Origin: Tubulanus polymorphus
Lineage: Eukaryota > Nemertea > Palaeonemertea > Tubulaniformes > Tubulanidae
Direction of reading: 5' to 3'
DNA: 64,000 nucleotides
Assembly (NCBI RefSeq): GCF_964204645.1
Contig: NC_134032.1
Span: forward strand, 8,922,275-8,986,274
Numbering within the stretch: position 1 is the stretch's first letter; each line of letters begins with the position of its first letter. The position numbers and the translations under genes were made by a program. Of the stretch, positions 11,991 through 22,824 are shown in pieces. A model generated the notes under the pieces. It saw only the letters and a program-made list of their open reading frames with translations. It was not told the DNA's origin and did not search any database.

Positions 11991-13560
11991 ATATGGAGAA
12001 AGCAAATGCCACAGATAATAATGATTACAAAGATAGATAGTCTAGTATAGCAGTCTAGTCAAGTTTAGTTAAGACTAAACACATACCAAGTTTTTCCTCA
12101 ACGGGAGATGAATAATTACGCGTATTTCAGTAATATTTGTTTTTTAAATTGGAATGATAGTGAATTTATGCTGGTGGATGAACGGATTCTGCTTCGGCAA
12201 GCCGTGGTCACTTACTCAGCTCTCGCCTTGAGTACTGCAATAAAGCCGCATTTTCTTACTAATAATCGTAGTCTTTACTTCTTCTGAGCTAGGAATCCGT
12301 ATCGTGATTCTGAAAATATTTTTTTTTCAGATTTACTTGGGCAGGACCCCGACACTTTCGGTAAAGGGTTCTTGTGCCCGTACGTCCTTACCTCAGAGTG
12401 AAGAACAGACACATCAGTTCTCGGTGAACACCATTCCGGAGAGGAAATGAGTTCTTGCTAGAGCCGCTCATGGCCGAGTATAGAATGGACGACTTAAACA
12501 TGAACATCAACGTATAAACCTCGTTTACGTCCTCGAAGAGACACATCGGTTTTCGCGCGTGAACCTACCTCGCGGTAGCGGAAAAGCAGCGACATGTTAG
12601 GCCTAAGACGTGATTTACCGGAACGGACAGCTTGAAATAATCAAACAGTTTTCTCCAAGAACAGATACGTCGGAGGTAGAAACGACCAGAACAGACAACT
12701 CAATTCAATCGTTATACAGTTTCAGTTTCAGTTCAGTTGAAGGAACTTTCTCTCCAATACCCTCACATGTTAGATGTTACTGAACGCGAATAATCTATAA
12801 TCACAGTCCTCTGTACCAATGGCTAAATGTTTATCTAAATATATATGTATATAAAAAGTTTAAAACGCACTATATCAAAATATAAAAGATTGAAAACGAA
12901 TTTAATTATTATTATCATTCCCACTGACGATGATCTCTAGTGAGAGTCCGAAACCTCGTGTATTTTGATTCTAATTCTTGTTAAATAAAATTCGATTTTC
13001 ATCGTTGAAATTCTTCATATAGAGTGGTATTCTAAACTTATCATCTGTTCTCCACGTTTGAGAATGGCTATTCTAGCTTTATATAAATATATTGAGGAAG
13101 GCTTCATTCTGTTTGGATTTATGAATTTAAATCACTACTGTACTGAACAGCTGTTTTACCATTACAATACTGTGTATGCGCCGTACATATTCAATTGTTG
13201 TTTTTTTTTCTATGTATGATAGTATTTTGAAAACCTTTTATTCGATCTCTTTTTGTCTTTATTGTATGTCATCTAACTGTATTGCACTTCTTTGCAACAG
13301 TGCTATAGGGGATGAATTTCATTATACATCATTTTGTACAACCCTTGATCTTTTAAGGACCAAGTATATTGACAGTAAACATTCTTCTCACTCGTGCAGA
13401 CAAGAAATATGAGAGCACTTATGCATTTTTATAAGTAAAATTGCTTAAATATTCTTGGCACTAACATTGACGTTAAAGGGCAGTTTCCATGCATAAGATG
13501 AAACCAGAAAGCTCCATTTTATAACAAATAACCCCCGCTCTCTAAATCCTGTTAAGAACG
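11991..13560. other. No gene recognised; one dispersed stem-loop
   Basis: ACTGCAATAAAGCCGC near 12235 looks like a polyadenylation region, possibly of a retroelement LTR, but no repeat partner is in the window. Copy 3 of the CTGANGATG...GAAAC stem-loop is at 12924-12954 on the plus strand. The rest is featureless. Confidence 0.4.
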
Positions 13561-14279
13561 TTCTTCCTTCGGAATGCATCGCCTTGTCTCGGCCAGACAC
13601 ACGAGGAGGACGCGTCGGCTGGAAGCCGTGCGGCTGTTTTAATTCCGCTCGTAAAATCCCTCGCTGCCAATCGTATTCGCGCAATACTCGACGCAGCAGC
13701 GAATTAGTCGCGGCGCGGCGTGATGCAGCACGCAGACCTCGGAGTAGTCTGATTACTCCTACACCGACTGATTACTCCTACACAGACCCGCCCGTTCATG
13801 TACTCGTATCAACGAGCGGACACTCGAAACTCCATCGTCCGAGAGCTTAATCGTAAACTAGATATCAATCAGCGGAACTGATAAGTTATCAGAACCCGGA
13901 CGCGGCGAAACGATTCGAAGGAGAACCTCAACGAGATTGGATTTCACGCGTGGCACCTCAAACGACGGTTCGTTACGTAAAATTTAATCAGTATATAACC
14001 TAACGCAACGTCGTCGGCATTAATTCGAAATCTGATATACTTTCGGCATCAAAAGCTCAACGCCGCAGTTAAACATGTCTTGCGAGTAGATTGGTTAATT
14101 TCCGTTGATGAAAAAAGCTCAACACGCGACAAAATGGATATTTCACATTCTCGGATTAGAGAAACCCTTCAGCGATGAGTGATTCGTTTGCGTTACGCGA
14201 TGTGAATTTTACGAAGTAATTTAGATGATTAATTGATTAATTAGCGCGTTAATTGAATGATTTAAGCGACTAAATCGAA
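13560..14279 (+). promoter_or_regulatory. Probable 5' flank of the opsin gene
   Basis: This stretch is more GC-rich than its surroundings and contains no repeat edge. It runs up to the opsin start codon. A direct repeat, CTGATTACTCCTACAC, occurs at about 13749 and 13768. No convincing TATA box was identified, so promoter status rests on position only. Confidence 0.35.
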
Positions 14280-14473
14280 ATGCGACTTAATTCAACGATA
14301 AGTATGGAAGGTGATGTACGGATTTCGGGTGCTAACTCGTCCCCGCTGCAGGTGACCGGGCTGCCCGGTGAAACAATTATACCGGCTTTGGATTACGTGC
14401 TGGCATGTATCCTGGGAACGGTTGGTTTATCGACATTCCTTATTAATTCGTTCATCGTAGTTGTATTTGCAAG
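14280..14473 (+). CDS. Opsin exon 1 (N-terminus and TM1)
   Basis: Codons 1-64 plus two bases. It encodes the glycosylated N-terminus and TM1 (about residues 35-63, with N56). The donor is GCAAG|GTGAGT; the intron is phase 2. Confidence 0.9.
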
Positions 14474-17400
14474 GTGAGTGATTTAACCACCCCTAGATAT
14501 AATGGGCTTTGTGACTCCGCATCCAGTTCCACAGTTTCGTGGGTATTATTTGACGCTAGAACTGTTCCACTTTTGTCGTTGTGCGGGTTTTGTCGCTAGA
14601 ATTGCTCCACCTTTGAGTGGGTTAATTTTACTGTGGATCCGACCCCAATGCTGTGTAGTTCCTCGTATTTCCCTCGAATCAGCCCTACGCTGCGGGTTAA
14701 TTTGTCTGTGAATCCACAGTTCGAAAAACGTTGTATGGCTTCGATTTTAGTTTTGACTCCAGTTCCACAGTCTCACCCTGGAACCAGTCCTACACGGCTT
14801 GTGTTTTATGTGAGTGTCTGGAACTAGTTCACATTTGTGTGGTTTAATTTGACTGTAGGCTTACTTCCACAGTTGCGTGGGTTTTATTTTTAGGGTTTTC
14901 TGACTTTCGTCGAAAACCCTCTTGAAATTCTGTTGATTATTATTATTATTATATATTTTCCGCCGATTTCGTCAAATAAAATTCATCTTCATTCAGATTC
15001 GGCAACTGACAGCTTCGAACCAAAATGTATAAATTGATACTGTAATAACGGTCTCTCTGAACCAACAGATTGTCTGAATGTACTTTCCATCCTATTTGAA
15101 ACTTAAAATTACTTATTAGGTTACTGTAAATAAAGAATTGAATTGAATTGTTAGACAACAAGCACCGGCGAAATAACAGTTTGTGACGTCATTTAGTAAG
15201 TAAATAAAGGAGGGCTCCGAGAATTTCCAAATCACGGGGGACTATACTGGGGTTAGACCATTCAACCAAAAAGAGGATTGCTCCGATAATATCCAAATCA
15301 TCTCATTTTATTTTTTCCATCGAATACCCGGTAATTAATTTTCACATTTCACATGCATCCAGAAAACCCGTTATCGCTGCTTTGCAGCTACATTTTTTTT
15401 TGTTCAGGTTCCACAATTACGCAGGTTTCACCCATCAGGGGTCCAGTTTCACAGTTGCTGAACTGTCATTTTGTCTTTTGGTTCCAGTTCCTAGGTTATC
15501 GGGTTAACCTTCGATACGCAGGCTCCAAGCAGGATACTATAATCCCGCGGTTCCTTATTTCGCAATATTAGGGGGTGAGAAACCAGTGAAGAAACTTGTA
15601 CCGAGAAACTCCGTTACTACCCAGGAATCGAACCCATGAACCATGGATTAATGAGATCAGGGACCCAAGTTAAATTTGAATCTTCTTCCAGTTCACAGTT
15701 CTGTGGTTTTCCTTCGTCCCTGGCTTCAGTTCCAATCAATTGAACGGTTCACGCAGCTGTAATTTCTATTGAAAGTTTTTGTCAGCTAAGAATAGCAGCG
15801 TCAACATAAATCATGGAGATTTTTCCGTATAGATTTTTATTGAAAACGCATTATAGATTTATTAATTTTCCAACAAAAACCAAAAGCTACAAGCTGTATT
15901 TCATTGTTCCTAAGAACCCTGCGCTTAAAGACCTAACGAGAACAGTAATTCTTTCCAGGTATTTTTTTACATAGTAGTATCTCCTGCGAATCCTTCATGT
16001 CTGGCCAAAGCGATAATCTGTTCGGGTTCCTGATTGAATTAAGATCGTCTTCAAGGAGATTGTTAATGGCAATGGTAACGGCAATGCTACTGATGTCATT
16101 ATGGGTATAGTGTAGGTACCGGTACATGTTTGTATCGATGCGAGTGTGCATGAACGCTACATGTTTAGGCCATCTTGTAGATATTATTTGCTCTCGATCG
16201 GACAATAAACTTTTGAATTGCTGCAGGCACAGATTTTTTAGGTACGCTTTATTCAGTAAGCTAGCCTGCCTTACGTATTCGCTAAATCTTAATTCAAAAA
16301 TCGAGTGATATTTCCTCTTAATTAAATCTATTATCAATGCAAAATTATACCACGAACACTTAGCGAAGAAAAGTGAATATATTTCAGGCTCGTATATGAT
16401 GTTGGATCATTGATAAGTGAAAAATTGAATATAAAGTTTTCTTACGTAAAACCGACTATATACGATACGGAGAGTACTTCCATAGCTAAACTAGTTTATG
16501 TAAAGTACGAGCGAACTGTAATTAGTCGAGCGCCCATCTGGGCGGCCTTCGGTTACCGGTATCGGAGTTAGTCGACTATTTTCGAACTGAAAACAATTCG
16601 CGCAATCAAATCTCAGTTAGTCGGCGCCTAAAGTCCGCAAATATTGAACCACGGATTGGGCGCGGTCGGTGTAGTTCGGAACTAGTTCCAAGATTGGCGA
16701 CAACGTGAAATGCGTAAAGATCTAGTGCGATCGCTCATTAGTTCCGACTACTAGTCGACAGACCACGAAAACCGATGGTTGCAAAGCAGTTGTTTCCGAT
16801 TGGAGAAAGCTAAGATCTAGAAATGTTGTGCCACCACCACGCCACCAACATCAATTCCATTTTTGGAACAGTATTTGACGCCTTAAAAACAATGATTCCA
16901 ATAATGTTTGTATACATTGATACCTAGTATGCGTAATAAGCCTATGAGGGGTTATGTGTGAGTCAATGTGCACTACGTCATCAATATGGTGTTTCAAAAT
17001 AACAATTACAATTGTGACTTTTGGCATCGATTTTTTAACTGAATGTATTTCATAACTCTTATTTTATTTTCAATAAATTTTGATAATTATTTTTGAGACG
17101 ATGTCTGCTACGTCGTCAATATATCGGGGTTCGACTGGTTGCCGGTCAATTCAATTCAATCATTGATTTATTCAAATCTAAAAAACGTTTATTGATCCTT
17201 GATATTACATGCGAATATAGTTAATATCATCTCTAAAACACTGTCGGCAGTTTTAAGCAGTTTGTGTGTTGTTTTTCAAGGCGTCAATAAACTTTCAAGT
17301 TAGTTTTCTTGATTTAATTTCAGATATCGTTCGGTGAGGAATCATGGTAACATTCTTATAATCAACCTGGTCGTCTGTGATATGTTGATGGTGTCTCTTG

Positions 17401-20400
17401 GAATACCATCCGTTGTGATATCGCTATTCATTGGGCGGGACCCTCTCGGTGATATAGGTACGTCTCTTCCCTAAAATAGAATACCCGGTGAAATACCCTA
17501 TAGTTAGTAAAAATTGGTAAACATCCCCTAGTAATGATCCCCTAGGCAAGAAGTATTGATTTGCAACTGTTCAAAGTAGACGACAATGAATTCAAAAGCC
17601 GGGTAATTGTTAGGATCAAGCGCAAATAGATACTTCAATCCTAAAGGTCAATCGTTCATATTAGAATGTTGAAATAAATTGCAGCTCGATTTCAAAAACA
17701 ATTACGAATTCAAGGTTCATTAATTCTAGGCTTAATTCAACTTCTTTAGAAACTCATTAGAAATGATTGAATCGATAAAATTTCGAAGATATCTTTTTGA
17801 TGAATGTGCTTAGAATGTGATTATTGATAGCGATTTGCACAATTATTCTCCACACGTGGAATTCCTGACTTTCTTCCGGTCGTTAGCGGGTTAGAATTTC
17901 AAAACAGAACGCGTGATTATCTGAAAACGTTTTTAGTCATATTTTCTGGAAGTGAGTATATTAGGCAGTAAATTGATATTGCCATAGGTAGATCAACTGA
18001 GGCAGCCATCTTTTCTGAAAGGGCTTTGGGGTAAATCAATCATGTTATGTGATTTATTTGAGTTGCGATAATTTCTAGCGGTTATCCTCGACGGAAGAAT
18101 CTATATTGGTACGTTGATGATGCCAAAGTGGTATTTTGTAGGTGACACTGCAGAATGCTACATCATTGGATTCAAATAACATACGGTCATGTGTCAGGAG
18201 CGTGGAAAATGTTGATGTTTGAAGTCAAGGCAACTTATGTTTGGCTTCATACTTGAAAACTGTCACGATTTTGCCATGAGTATTGGGTCATGTTTCAACA
18301 AAGTCATAGCAAGTCGTGACGTGTAGGTTGAATATCGTAAACAATGACAATTTCAGGAAAGAGGTCCAAATTTAGAATTTGAGAAGTTGCTGTTAAGATT
18401 GGTACAATCTCAGTCTGTTCGTGACTCTAAACTAATGCGGGAATCAATCCGTTTCTACTTTCACCGTACAAAGTCCGGGTGATCAATTTTGAAAGTGCGC
18501 CGATAAAATGTGGTGTGGCAGTATATCGTCGATTGAAAATGTCTTGAACACGTCATGACTGTGGACAATAACTTTTTGAAAGTGAGCCGATTAAACGATA
18601 AAATGTACAATGTCTGAGCTGACGTTTGCTGTTCATTTTCATAAGATAATGTCTCAGGTGAAGCCCAGAACGCGTGCGACGGGTGAACGTTCGATTTTTG
18701 TATAAGTGTGCCGATAGAAACGTCCACGTCTGGTATTTGTAATTCATTTTCAATTAGAAATGTCTCGGGTGAAGTCCCGAACGCATGTAAAATGTGGACG
18801 ATCACATTTTTTAAACGTGGGCCGATAAATTTTCTAATGTCTGCGGTGTTTGCAGCTCAATTTTCAATTTAATCATCACCGGGGGTGTGAACCTATAAAA
18901 CTGTGAACGAATAAAACCCACAGTTACTTCTGTAGAGACAGTTTATTGCCTGCTGAGCGTAGGTCGACCTTGGTGGGCGCAAGTCGGTTGCGACGCGATT
19001 TCCAGCGACTGTGTGCTACTAGTTGCTCCCAGTCGCAAGAGCGCGTAGGTCGGTTGCGACGGTCGCGTCTCGTCGCAGAAAGTAGAACATGTGCGACTCA
19101 TTGCGACTGGCGTCGCTGGCAGTCGCAAGGTAGCGTAGGTCGGTGAGTCGTCGCAGTGAATCGCGTCGCAGTGAGTCGCAAGCCGTCGCAAGGCCGACCT
19201 ATGCCCGGCTTTTACAGTTTAGAGTTTAAACTAAACCTCATTATCAGAGGAACAAAAAAAGACAATCATTATTATTGTATTTTTGTTCCTCTGGTGATGA
19301 GGTGTAGTTTGAATCTCGAAACTGTAAGGCAATAAACTGTTCAGAAGTAACTGTTGGTTTTATTCGTGAACTCTACACCGAGATCTGCATCAGTTCACTG
19401 CAGCTATGAGACTGTATATTGCGTCAAAATAAACAATATGCCGTTAAGCGTTAACCGTTGAGGCCAACGTTCAAAACCTATACGCAAAAAAGCATCATCA
19501 TTTTGTTCGATAAAGTTCATAAAGATCATCGTAGATGATGCGCACACAAGATTATCACTGTGACAGTTCGATCAGATGTATACATTCATCAGTGTCGTAT
19601 AGCATTAACTGTCTGTGATTATCACCGGGGATAGGCGAGTGGGTGTGAACTTATGAAACCGGATCCGGGTCTGTCAACATTTATCGCACGTGTCATTATC
19701 AGTGCCGTTGTCAATTAATTATATAAACGAACGACCTAGACGCAACCTTACATAACATCGTCGTTGCATCATCGTGTGACGCCCATTAGAATAACAACAC
19801 CCGTCGTCGTAAGCCGAGGATATTATTATCAATGGGCGTGTTTTAGTTCGATATTCGACTCATTAAATCGTTCAAATCGTCGGGAATTATACTAATAAAT
19901 TTTCAAAGACGAAAATTCCCGATTCAGTAGGTGTCGAGGGTTCGATAACAACGAAAGTTGAAAAAAATGAATCACATCTTCTCAATCAATTATCAATGAA
20001 CTTACCGCTGCGAGACGTGGGGCGGGTTAAGGGGATTTCGCCCAAAATCCGAAAAAGCTCGCTTTTGAATAATGAATTTGCAGAAATTGAACAAAATTCC
20101 AGGCTGTATTCTTATGTACTTCCGGAACTGAAAATGACTGACGAAAGGTTAAGAGTTTCGCCGTCTCGTTGATAACATAATTGACAACGTTTTTGTGTCT
20201 ATTTTCAGGTTGTAAACTGCACGGTTTTATCGTGGGCACCACCGGCTTTTTATCGATAAACATTTTCGTCGCCGTGGCCGTTGAGAGGTACTACGTCATA
20301 GTGTTACCGCTCAAAGCGTTCAAACAAGCTCTCAAGAAACAAATATGGCTTTGCGCAGCTTTTTGCTGGATTCTGGCAGTCGGGTTTATGATCGGGCCCC

Positions 20401-21164
20401 TGGTGGGCTGGTGTCAAATCGCACCGGAAATAGAAGGCTCCTGCTCAATGGACTACCGCACACGTACGCCATCTTGTTCGTCGTACATATTGACGATATT
20501 CACGTGCGGTTTTGTGATACCCGTCCTGGTCGCTTCGGTCAGCTATACGCGACTGGTGCAGCATATGGTGCACCACGAAAGCTTCATGACGGGCAGCAAG
20601 AGCTCGTCGATCACCCGTCACGACATCCGCTTCGCGAAGCTATCAATCGCTTTGATGGTGACTTTCATCGCCGCCTGGACTCCCTACGCTATTGTCGTTC
20701 TTATCGGTCAATTCGGTGACCAGACCCTATTGACTCGCTACGTGCGATTCCTGCCGAGTTTCTTCGCCAAAATAAACACGCTTCTCAATTCGGTGATTTA
20801 CATTACGATGCAGACGAAATTTCGCCGCTATATGAGACGCATGTTACCGTTCGCTAGCGGCACCAGTCGGTCGATTTCGGAAATATCCCGAAGCGACTCG
20901 GACAAACGCCGCGGCCCTAGTACGCTAATCGTGAACGGCGTGCGACCGGAAGTGTCGTTTAATCGGCTCGAGGCCGACAGAACCGTCTACGTATCGCTGA
21001 CCAGGCAGATGTCGAATCGCTCCGACTCGAGCGGCGGTAACAACCGCGGTAGAAAACTCGTAAGAAAAACTGCGGTCAGGGCTAAAAACAAACCAGACAT
21101 AGAAATAACGTTCGCACTCTATGAAAAAAAACCTAAACAAACAAAATGTGATGTCTTTCTTTAG
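14280..21164 (+). CDS. Opsin (class A GPCR, retinal-binding), three exons
   Basis: Exons 14280-14473, 17324-17457 and 20209-21164 join in frame (1284 nt) to a 427-residue seven-helix receptor. Opsin marks, bovine numbers in brackets: N56 (55), N79 (78), D84 (83), C111 (110), E135-R136-Y137 (134-136), C188 (187), WTPY from W266 (265) and K297 (296). K297, in FFAKINTLLNSVIY, is the Schiff-base lysine, so the protein should bind retinal and act as a photopigment or photoisomerase in the plasma membrane. N-glycosylation sequons lie at N4 and N19. The counterion site 113 is His114; E183 fits counterion 181. NPxxY reads NSVIY. The basic, Ser-rich tail ends CDVFL. Subfamily is unresolved: His at 113 recalls RGR-type opsins, while ERY and the long third loop suggest G-protein coupling. 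An internal Met at codon 9 is an alternative start. Confidence 0.9.
14891..15390 (-). mobile_element. Terminal-hairpin repeat family H, copy 2 (in opsin intron 1)
   Basis: It is the reverse complement of 6452-6950 with few differences, from the AGGGTTTTC/GAAAACCCT hairpin at its left edge to TGCAAAGCAGC at its right edge. High similarity over about 500 bp implies recent activity. It lies antisense to the opsin gene. Confidence 0.75.
15598..15660 (-). repeat. tRNA-like B-box fragment
   Basis: On the minus strand GGGTTCGATTCCTGGG looks like a tRNA T-arm/B box, with no complete cloverleaf. It is probably a SINE remnant unrelated to the main SINE family here. Confidence 0.4.
15933..16337 (-). 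CDS. Unexplained 134-codon ORF inside opsin intron 1, antisense
   Basis: A minus-strand frame runs 134 codons to a TAG. Its composition is protein-like (RYLHYTHNDISSIAVTIAIN, then LSLWPDMKDSQEILLCKKIP). The listed start is a TTG, so this is probably an exon or a decayed insertion and not a full gene. I do not recognise a family. It could be a fragment of a transposon protein, a nested antisense gene exon, or chance. Confidence 0.25.
   Translation of the reverse strand: MIIDLIKRKYHSIFELRFSEYVRQASLLNKAYLKNLCLQQFKSLLSDREQIISTRWPKHVAFMHTRIDTNMYRYLHYTHNDISSIAVTIAINNLLEDDLNSIRNPNRLSLWPDMKDSQEILLCKKIPGKNYCSR
16874..17290 (+). mobile_element. MITE with TTGACGCC termini, copy B (opsin intron 1)
   Basis: The ends TTTGACGCCTTAAAAAC and GTTTTTCAAGGCGTCAA are inverted. 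It shares interior blocks with the copy at 9493-9880 in opposite orientation. Its right end lies only about 30 bp from the exon 2 acceptor, so it may contribute to the branch-point region. Confidence 0.65.
17324..17457 (+). CDS. Opsin exon 2 (ICL1 and TM2)
   Basis: The acceptor TTTAATTTCAG precedes ATATCG; the donor is GATATAG|GTACGT. It encodes residues 65-110: RNHGN of loop 1, TM2 with N79 and D84, and the first extracellular loop. It enters in phase 2 and leaves in phase 1. Confidence 0.9.
17458..18888 (+). other. Opsin intron 2, proximal part
   Basis: No repeat edge or exon was recognised. Segments near 18480, 18585, 18700 and 18810 repeat a loose motif (GTGxGCCGATAAA with AATGTCT), suggesting an old degenerate tandem repeat of roughly 110 bp. 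Confidence 0.4.
18889..19375. mobile_element. Nested foldback element in opsin intron 2 with GTCGCAA palindromes
   Basis: Outer arms: ACGAATAAAACCCACAGTTA near 18910, then CAGTTTATTGCC, face their complement at about 19327-19372. Inner arms: AACCTCATTATCAGAGGAAC (about 19236) and its approximate complement (about 19285-19310) enclose a short AT loop. Between the left outer arm and the inner pair, 18955-19200 is filled with the word GTCGCAA/TTGCGAC and variants in both orientations. No coding capacity is apparent. The architecture matches the array at 3331-3735, but the core word differs. Confidence 0.65.
19376..20208 (+). other. Opsin intron 2, distal part
   Basis: No gene or repeat edge recognised. 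It ends in a good acceptor (TTTTTGTGTCTATTTTCAG). Confidence 0.5.
20209..21164 (+). CDS. Opsin exon 3 (TM3 to C-terminus)
   Basis: It starts GT TGT AAA after TATTTTCAG and ends at a TAG. It encodes residues 110-427: TM3 with C111 and ERY, the ECL2 cysteine C188, TM5, a loop 3 containing ITRHDIRFAKLS, TM6 with WTPY, TM7 with K297 (bases 20769-20771) and NSVIY, then about 110 residues of basic, Ser/Arg-rich tail with many possible phosphorylation sites. Confidence 0.93.
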
Positions 21165-22089
21165 GAATATACGAGGGATATATTTCTAAAATGTGGTTGA
21201 ATCATTTCTAAATATTTCTCCTGATGGAAAGAGATGTGAATTTAAGTATCTGAGATAAATCTGTGCGACTGACTCGATTTCTCCAACTGCAGTGATAGAT
21301 CGAATGGTTGCAAGGTTGTCTAAGAAGTCGAATATATTTAAGCATTTTACAGTTACTAGCTGCCGCATGGTACTTTTTCCATGTACTGGTCGGTCGTTTC
21401 TTTCTTTTCTACCAACTATTGGTGAGATTTGTTGTCCATTTTTTGAAGAAAATCATTTTAAAAATCGACCAGATGAAACGTGCATCAGATTAGTTTTTAG
21501 AAAAGTGAAAGAAAAAACGAAAAAAAGGAGAAAGGAAATAAATATGTCCGCCATAATTCCAGATGTTATATTCTACATGTGTACGATGCATTTCCGGTTC
21601 GAACTGATAATATATGCATGACGTATTTCCTGTTCGAAGCTTCTTTTTATATATAAACGTATTTCTATATGCTTGTCGTATTTGCAAGCATGTTTGGTTG
21701 ACAAAAAAGTACAAAAGAAAATCTTTAAGAAAACCATTCAGACCGACGTATCATGTTATGATTTTGCACGATTTCTGATAAATTGTTGTGAATTGCTGTT
21801 TCATTCCACAGTCATTGTGCCAGCGTGTGTGAAATGCTGCATAATTTTGCTGTACACTCTTTATCGTGGGACCATTTCCTTTTATATCGATTCCCCTGAA
21901 CTGTCCATTTATATGTATTAATTCTACTAATATTTTGTGAGGGTTCTAGCCGTGTGTGGGATACGCACAGCTGTGCACGGGGGAACTATGGGAATGACAT
22001 AAGTACCTCTGCTGTCCTATTTAGGTTGCGCATTTTGCCAAGTTAATTATGTTCGTCAATACACACCCGATGGTCGTCGTTGTCGTGAC
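21165..22089 (+). other. Opsin 3' flank
   Basis: AT-rich sequence probably holding the 3' UTR. A candidate polyadenylation hexamer AATAAA is at about 21537. Frames on both strands are short and show no motif. Confidence 0.4.
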
Positions 22090-22620
22090 AATCTTTTAAT
22101 GTCGACGACTACCACTTAGTAAATTGAATTTAACAAATACAACTTGGAACTGAAGGGACGACTGACGAAATATACCGACTAATCCAACGAATGACATAAC
22201 GGGGTCGATTCTACATTGCTCTGGCAAATCTGACAATCCTCTCAGCGGCGTCAATGTTTTCATGACATAAAAGAAACAGGAGCAGTTTATACCTAGTTTT
22301 TTTTCCAGTGCAAGGCGCAATACAGATTGTCTTTGAAAACGTATTGAAAACATATAACGAAGAAATTGTGAACGAAATAATTACGGACTTAAAGATCAAT
22401 TTGACAATAAAGATATTTTCATTCATGCTCCTTGTTGATATCGATCTCAAATTCGATCGAAGGATTTCCCTAGGTTGAAGATGCAGTTTTTGATATAAGG
22501 GGCTGCTCAAATCCATTTGTTCTAACGGCGAGGAGTGTGGAGACGAAACTGTTGCAGTCGCTAAGCCTCCGTAGTATTTGAATGAAAAAGAGGAGAAAAC
22601 CAGTGAACAACTTTCAGCTT
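22090..22620. repeat. Interspersed repeat S, copy 1
   Basis: It aligns in blocks with 28494-29510: ACTTAGTAAAT with AATACAACTT at the start, ACAATCCTCTC in the middle, and TGAAATTGTG/ATGCTCCTTGTTGAT-like segments at the end. The other copy contains a longer middle. No ORF with motifs was seen. Confidence 0.5.
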
Positions 22621-22824
22621 AGTATCTCTATTCTTCATACCGGTCGACCGCTTTTGGGCCTAATTCGTACTATCGTTGGTGATAGAATAGCCAAAATCAA
22701 ACGTAGGGATAAAAAACGATGATAGAAAGCCACTATTTACAGGTTGAGAATATAAAACGCCGATAATTTCTTGAATCAAAAAATATATCGAAAGATACGA
22801 CATTTCGAACTCTCCCCGATATTA

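Noticed and set aside
11396-12300. Solo LTR with TATA box (GGGTATAAAACCC) and AATAAA
   Set aside because: No TG...CA ends, second LTR or target duplication could be found, and the interval is largely microsatellite.
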